The notes under the pieces were generated by a model, which searched no databases, was not told where the DNA came from, and saw only the letters and a program-made list of their open reading frames with translations. From contig CAYJIL010000033.1 in assembly GCA_964370235.1 (NCBI GenBank), positions 1-23,169 on the forward strand: a stretch of DNA of 23,169 nt, given 5' to 3'. This DNA comes from CAYJIL01 sp964370235 (GTDB lineage: Bacteria; Bacteroidota; Bacteroidia; Bacteroidales; Rikenellaceae). Shown piece by piece: positions 21,433-23,169 of this stretch (position 1 is its first letter; each line of letters starts with the position of its first letter). A program made the translations under genes and the position numbers.

Positions 21433-23169
21433 ATGAGAAAGAGTAATTACGATAAATATCCTTCGATAGAGAGTACAGGTGCTCTATACAGAGGATGGAG
21501 TGAGGTTTGCCAAAAGATAAAATCACACTCTAGTAAAGAGAATAAAGTTATTGTTGTTGAGACATATCACGGTGTATATCTAGATAGTGTAAAGAGCGAA
21601 CTTGCTGCCATTGGTGCAAGTTTGGTTATTGACACAAAAGATCTTATGCTTAGCGAAGAGTGTATTCGTGAGCGCACACAGTACTACATGACAGATGATA
21701 TTCTGTTTGGAGTGCGTGCACCGTTTGCGTTTACAGATTTTTTGGACAAAGCAAAGGTTGAAGAGGCACAAGCTCAAATTGCAGCCACAACTGGCACTAT
21801 TCTACTATTTGGATATGCAGCTGCACTTGTTGCACCAAAAGCCGATACTCTAGTATATATAGATATGGCACGCTGGGAGATTCAACAGCGTTTCCGCCGC
21901 AAAGAGATTAACAGCATTGGTATTACCAACAACCAAGAAGCACCTACTCTACATTATAAGCGTGGATATTTCCTAGACTGGAATGTGTGCGACAAACTAA
22001 AGAAAGAACTTATTACAAAGGTAGATTTTTGGATCGACACACACCAAAAACAACCCAAAATGATAGATGGCACAACAATGCTAGCGGGCTTAGAGCGCGC
22101 GGCACATCAGCCAATGCGTGTTGTTCCTTTCTTTGATCCTGCGCCTTGGGGTGGCCAGTGGATGAAAGAGGTGTGTGATCTAGATCCTTCGAAATCGAAC
22201 TATGGTTGGTGCTTTGACTGTGTGCCCGAGGAGAATAGCCTATACCTAAAGGTAGAGGGCGAATTATTTGAAATGGCATCTAATAATCTTGTATTCAACC
22301 AAACTCGTGCACTTCTAGGTGCTGAGGTAGAATCTCGATTTGGCCAAGATTTCCCAATTCGTTTCGATTTTCTTGATACTATTGGTGGTGGACACTTGAG
22401 CCTTCAGGTTCACCCAACAACGCAATATATTAGAGACACGTTTGGCATTCACTATACACAGGACGAGAGCTACTACCTACTAGATGTAGAGGAGGGAGCA
22501 GTGGTTTATCTTGGTCTTAAAGATGGTGTTAACCCTAGCGAAATGATAGATGCACTCAACCACTCACAAGCTACGGGCGAGGAGTTCGATGCCGAAAAGT
22601 TTGTGAACAAGTGGGATGCCAGCAAACACGATCATTACCTTATACCTAACGGAACTATTCACTGTTCGGGTGCAGGAGCAATGGTGCTAGAGATTAGCTC
22701 AACGCCTAGTATCTTTACATTCAAGCTATGGGACTGGAACCGAGTAGGCCTAGATGGCAAACCACGCCCAATCAACATTGCACATGGCGAAAAGGTAATT
22801 GACTGGAGCCGCACAACAGAACTTGTTAAAGAGAAGTTTATCAACCGCCGTGAGCCTATTGCTTCGGGTGATGGCTGGAACGAAGAGCGCACAGGCTTGC
22901 ACGAAAACGAATTTATAGAGACTCGCCGCCACTGGTTCACAACAACTGTTAACCACAACACCGGAGGAGGTGTAAATGTGCTAAACCTAGTAGAGGGTGA
23001 CGAAGCAATTGTAGAGAGCCCAACGGGAGCATTTGAGCCATATGTTGTTCATTATGCCGAAACATTCATTATCCCAGCATCGGTTGGCGATTATACTATT
23101 CGCCCTTATGGCTTGTCTGAGGGCAAAGAGTGTGCTACTCTAAAGGCATATGTACGATTCAAAGAGTAA
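21433..23169 (+). CDS. Class I mannose-6-phosphate isomerase with extra N-terminal domain
   Basis: The enzyme interconverts mannose-6-phosphate and fructose-6-phosphate. At 578 residues it is far longer than ordinary class I isomerases (about 320-400). The C-terminal part from about residue 225 is the cupin isomerase. Its zinc ligands are visible as Q325 and H327 (HLSLQVHP), E345 (DESYYLLD) and H410 (PNGTIHCSG). The first 220 residues form a separate alpha/beta domain with strands KVIVVETYHG and SLVIDTKDLM, then TGTILLFGYAAAL and VYIDMARWEIQQRFRR. This order is reminiscent of a nucleoside-kinase-like P-loop fold, but a canonical GxxGxGKS is absent. The neighbours, AraC and GH92, place it in mannose catabolism. 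The stop codon is the last three bases of the window. Confidence 0.88.
   Translation: MRKSNYDKYPSIESTGALYRGWSEVCQKIKSHSSKENKVIVVETYHGVYLDSVKSELAAIGASLVIDTKDLMLSEECIRERTQYYMTDDILFGVRAPFAFTDFLDKAKVEEAQAQIAATTGTILLFGYAAALVAPKADTLVYIDMARWEIQQRFRRKEINSIGITNNQEAPTLHYKRGYFLDWNVCDKLKKELITKVDFWIDTHQKQPKMIDGTTMLAGLERAAHQPMRVVPFFDPAPWGGQWMKEVCDLDPSKSNYGWCFDCVPEENSLYLKVEGELFEMASNNLVFNQTRALLGAEVESRFGQDFPIRFDFLDTIGGGHLSLQVHPTTQYIRDTFGIHYTQDESYYLLDVEEGAVVYLGLKDGVNPSEMIDALNHSQATGEEFDAEKFVNKWDASKHDHYLIPNGTIHCSGAGAMVLEISSTPSIFTFKLWDWNRVGLDGKPRPINIAHGEKVIDWSRTTELVKEKFINRREPIASGDGWNEERTGLHENEFIETRRHWFTTTVNHNTGGGVNVLNLVEGDEAIVESPTGAFEPYVVHYAETFIIPASVGDYTIRPYGLSEGKECATLKAYVRFKE

Noticed and set aside
12050..23169. 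Classical polysaccharide utilisation locus
   Set aside because: No SusC or SusD homologue is visible; the glycosidases are accompanied only by a regulator, an isomerase, a reductase and a glycosyltransferase.
1..23169. CRISPR arrays, tRNA or rRNA genes, insertion sequences, prophage
   Set aside because: No regularly spaced repeats, cloverleaf-like sequences, transposase or phage proteins were seen on either strand.

Overview
The window reads as a Bacteroidota chromosome segment, most likely from the order Bacteroidales. Three things point there. Several genes carry the characteristic promoter of that phylum (TTG, 19-22 bases, TAnnTTTG). Starts lie behind AT-rich leaders without a Shine-Dalgarno. 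The gene set includes a long NusB followed by a DUF1573 lipoprotein, YajC, a YbbR/CdaR-like protein and CoaE, plus a lipoprotein GH92 glycosidase and an AraC-type sugar regulator. The sequence is AT-rich and uses many CTA leucine codons. No rRNA, tRNA, CRISPR, transposase or phage gene was seen. A run of exactly 100 N (9038-9137) is a scaffold join, so the two sides are linked by assembly only.

Layout. 1-540 is non-coding, with two terminators and two perfect DnaA-box matches. 542-2944 holds metY and rlmN on the minus strand, separated by a strong terminator. 3209-3898 is a single TonB-like gene closed by its own terminator. 4003-5643 is hflX plus a dCMP/cytidine deaminase. 5743-9037 is the housekeeping run nusB, DUF1573 lipoprotein, yajC, cdaR-like, coaE (cut by the gap), with an internal terminator-like hairpin after yajC. 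Beyond the gap, all on the minus strand, are a DcaP-like porin, the manganese exporter mntP, a 72-residue secreted protein of unknown function and, upstream of the latter, a cobalamin riboswitch with its own promoter.

From 12050 on the content is carbohydrate metabolism. On the plus strand are a secreted NPCBM-domain glycosidase, a YqhD-like alcohol/aldehyde reductase and a family 2 glycosyltransferase. A perfect 29-bp hairpin separates these from a converging GH92 lipoprotein. Behind GH92 comes an AraC-type regulator, and divergent from that a mannose-6-phosphate isomerase with an extra N-terminal domain. The last three form a coherent mannose module: GH92 would release mannose at the cell surface, the isomerase would feed mannose-6-phosphate into glycolysis, and the AraC protein would respond to the sugar through an inverted repeat in the divergent intergenic region. 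No SusC/SusD pair is in view.

The most unusual element is the cobalamin riboswitch. Its only immediate downstream gene is the 72-residue secreted protein, not a recognisable B12 gene, and the leader contains a pair of mutually exclusive helices next to the start codon that look like an intact translational switch.
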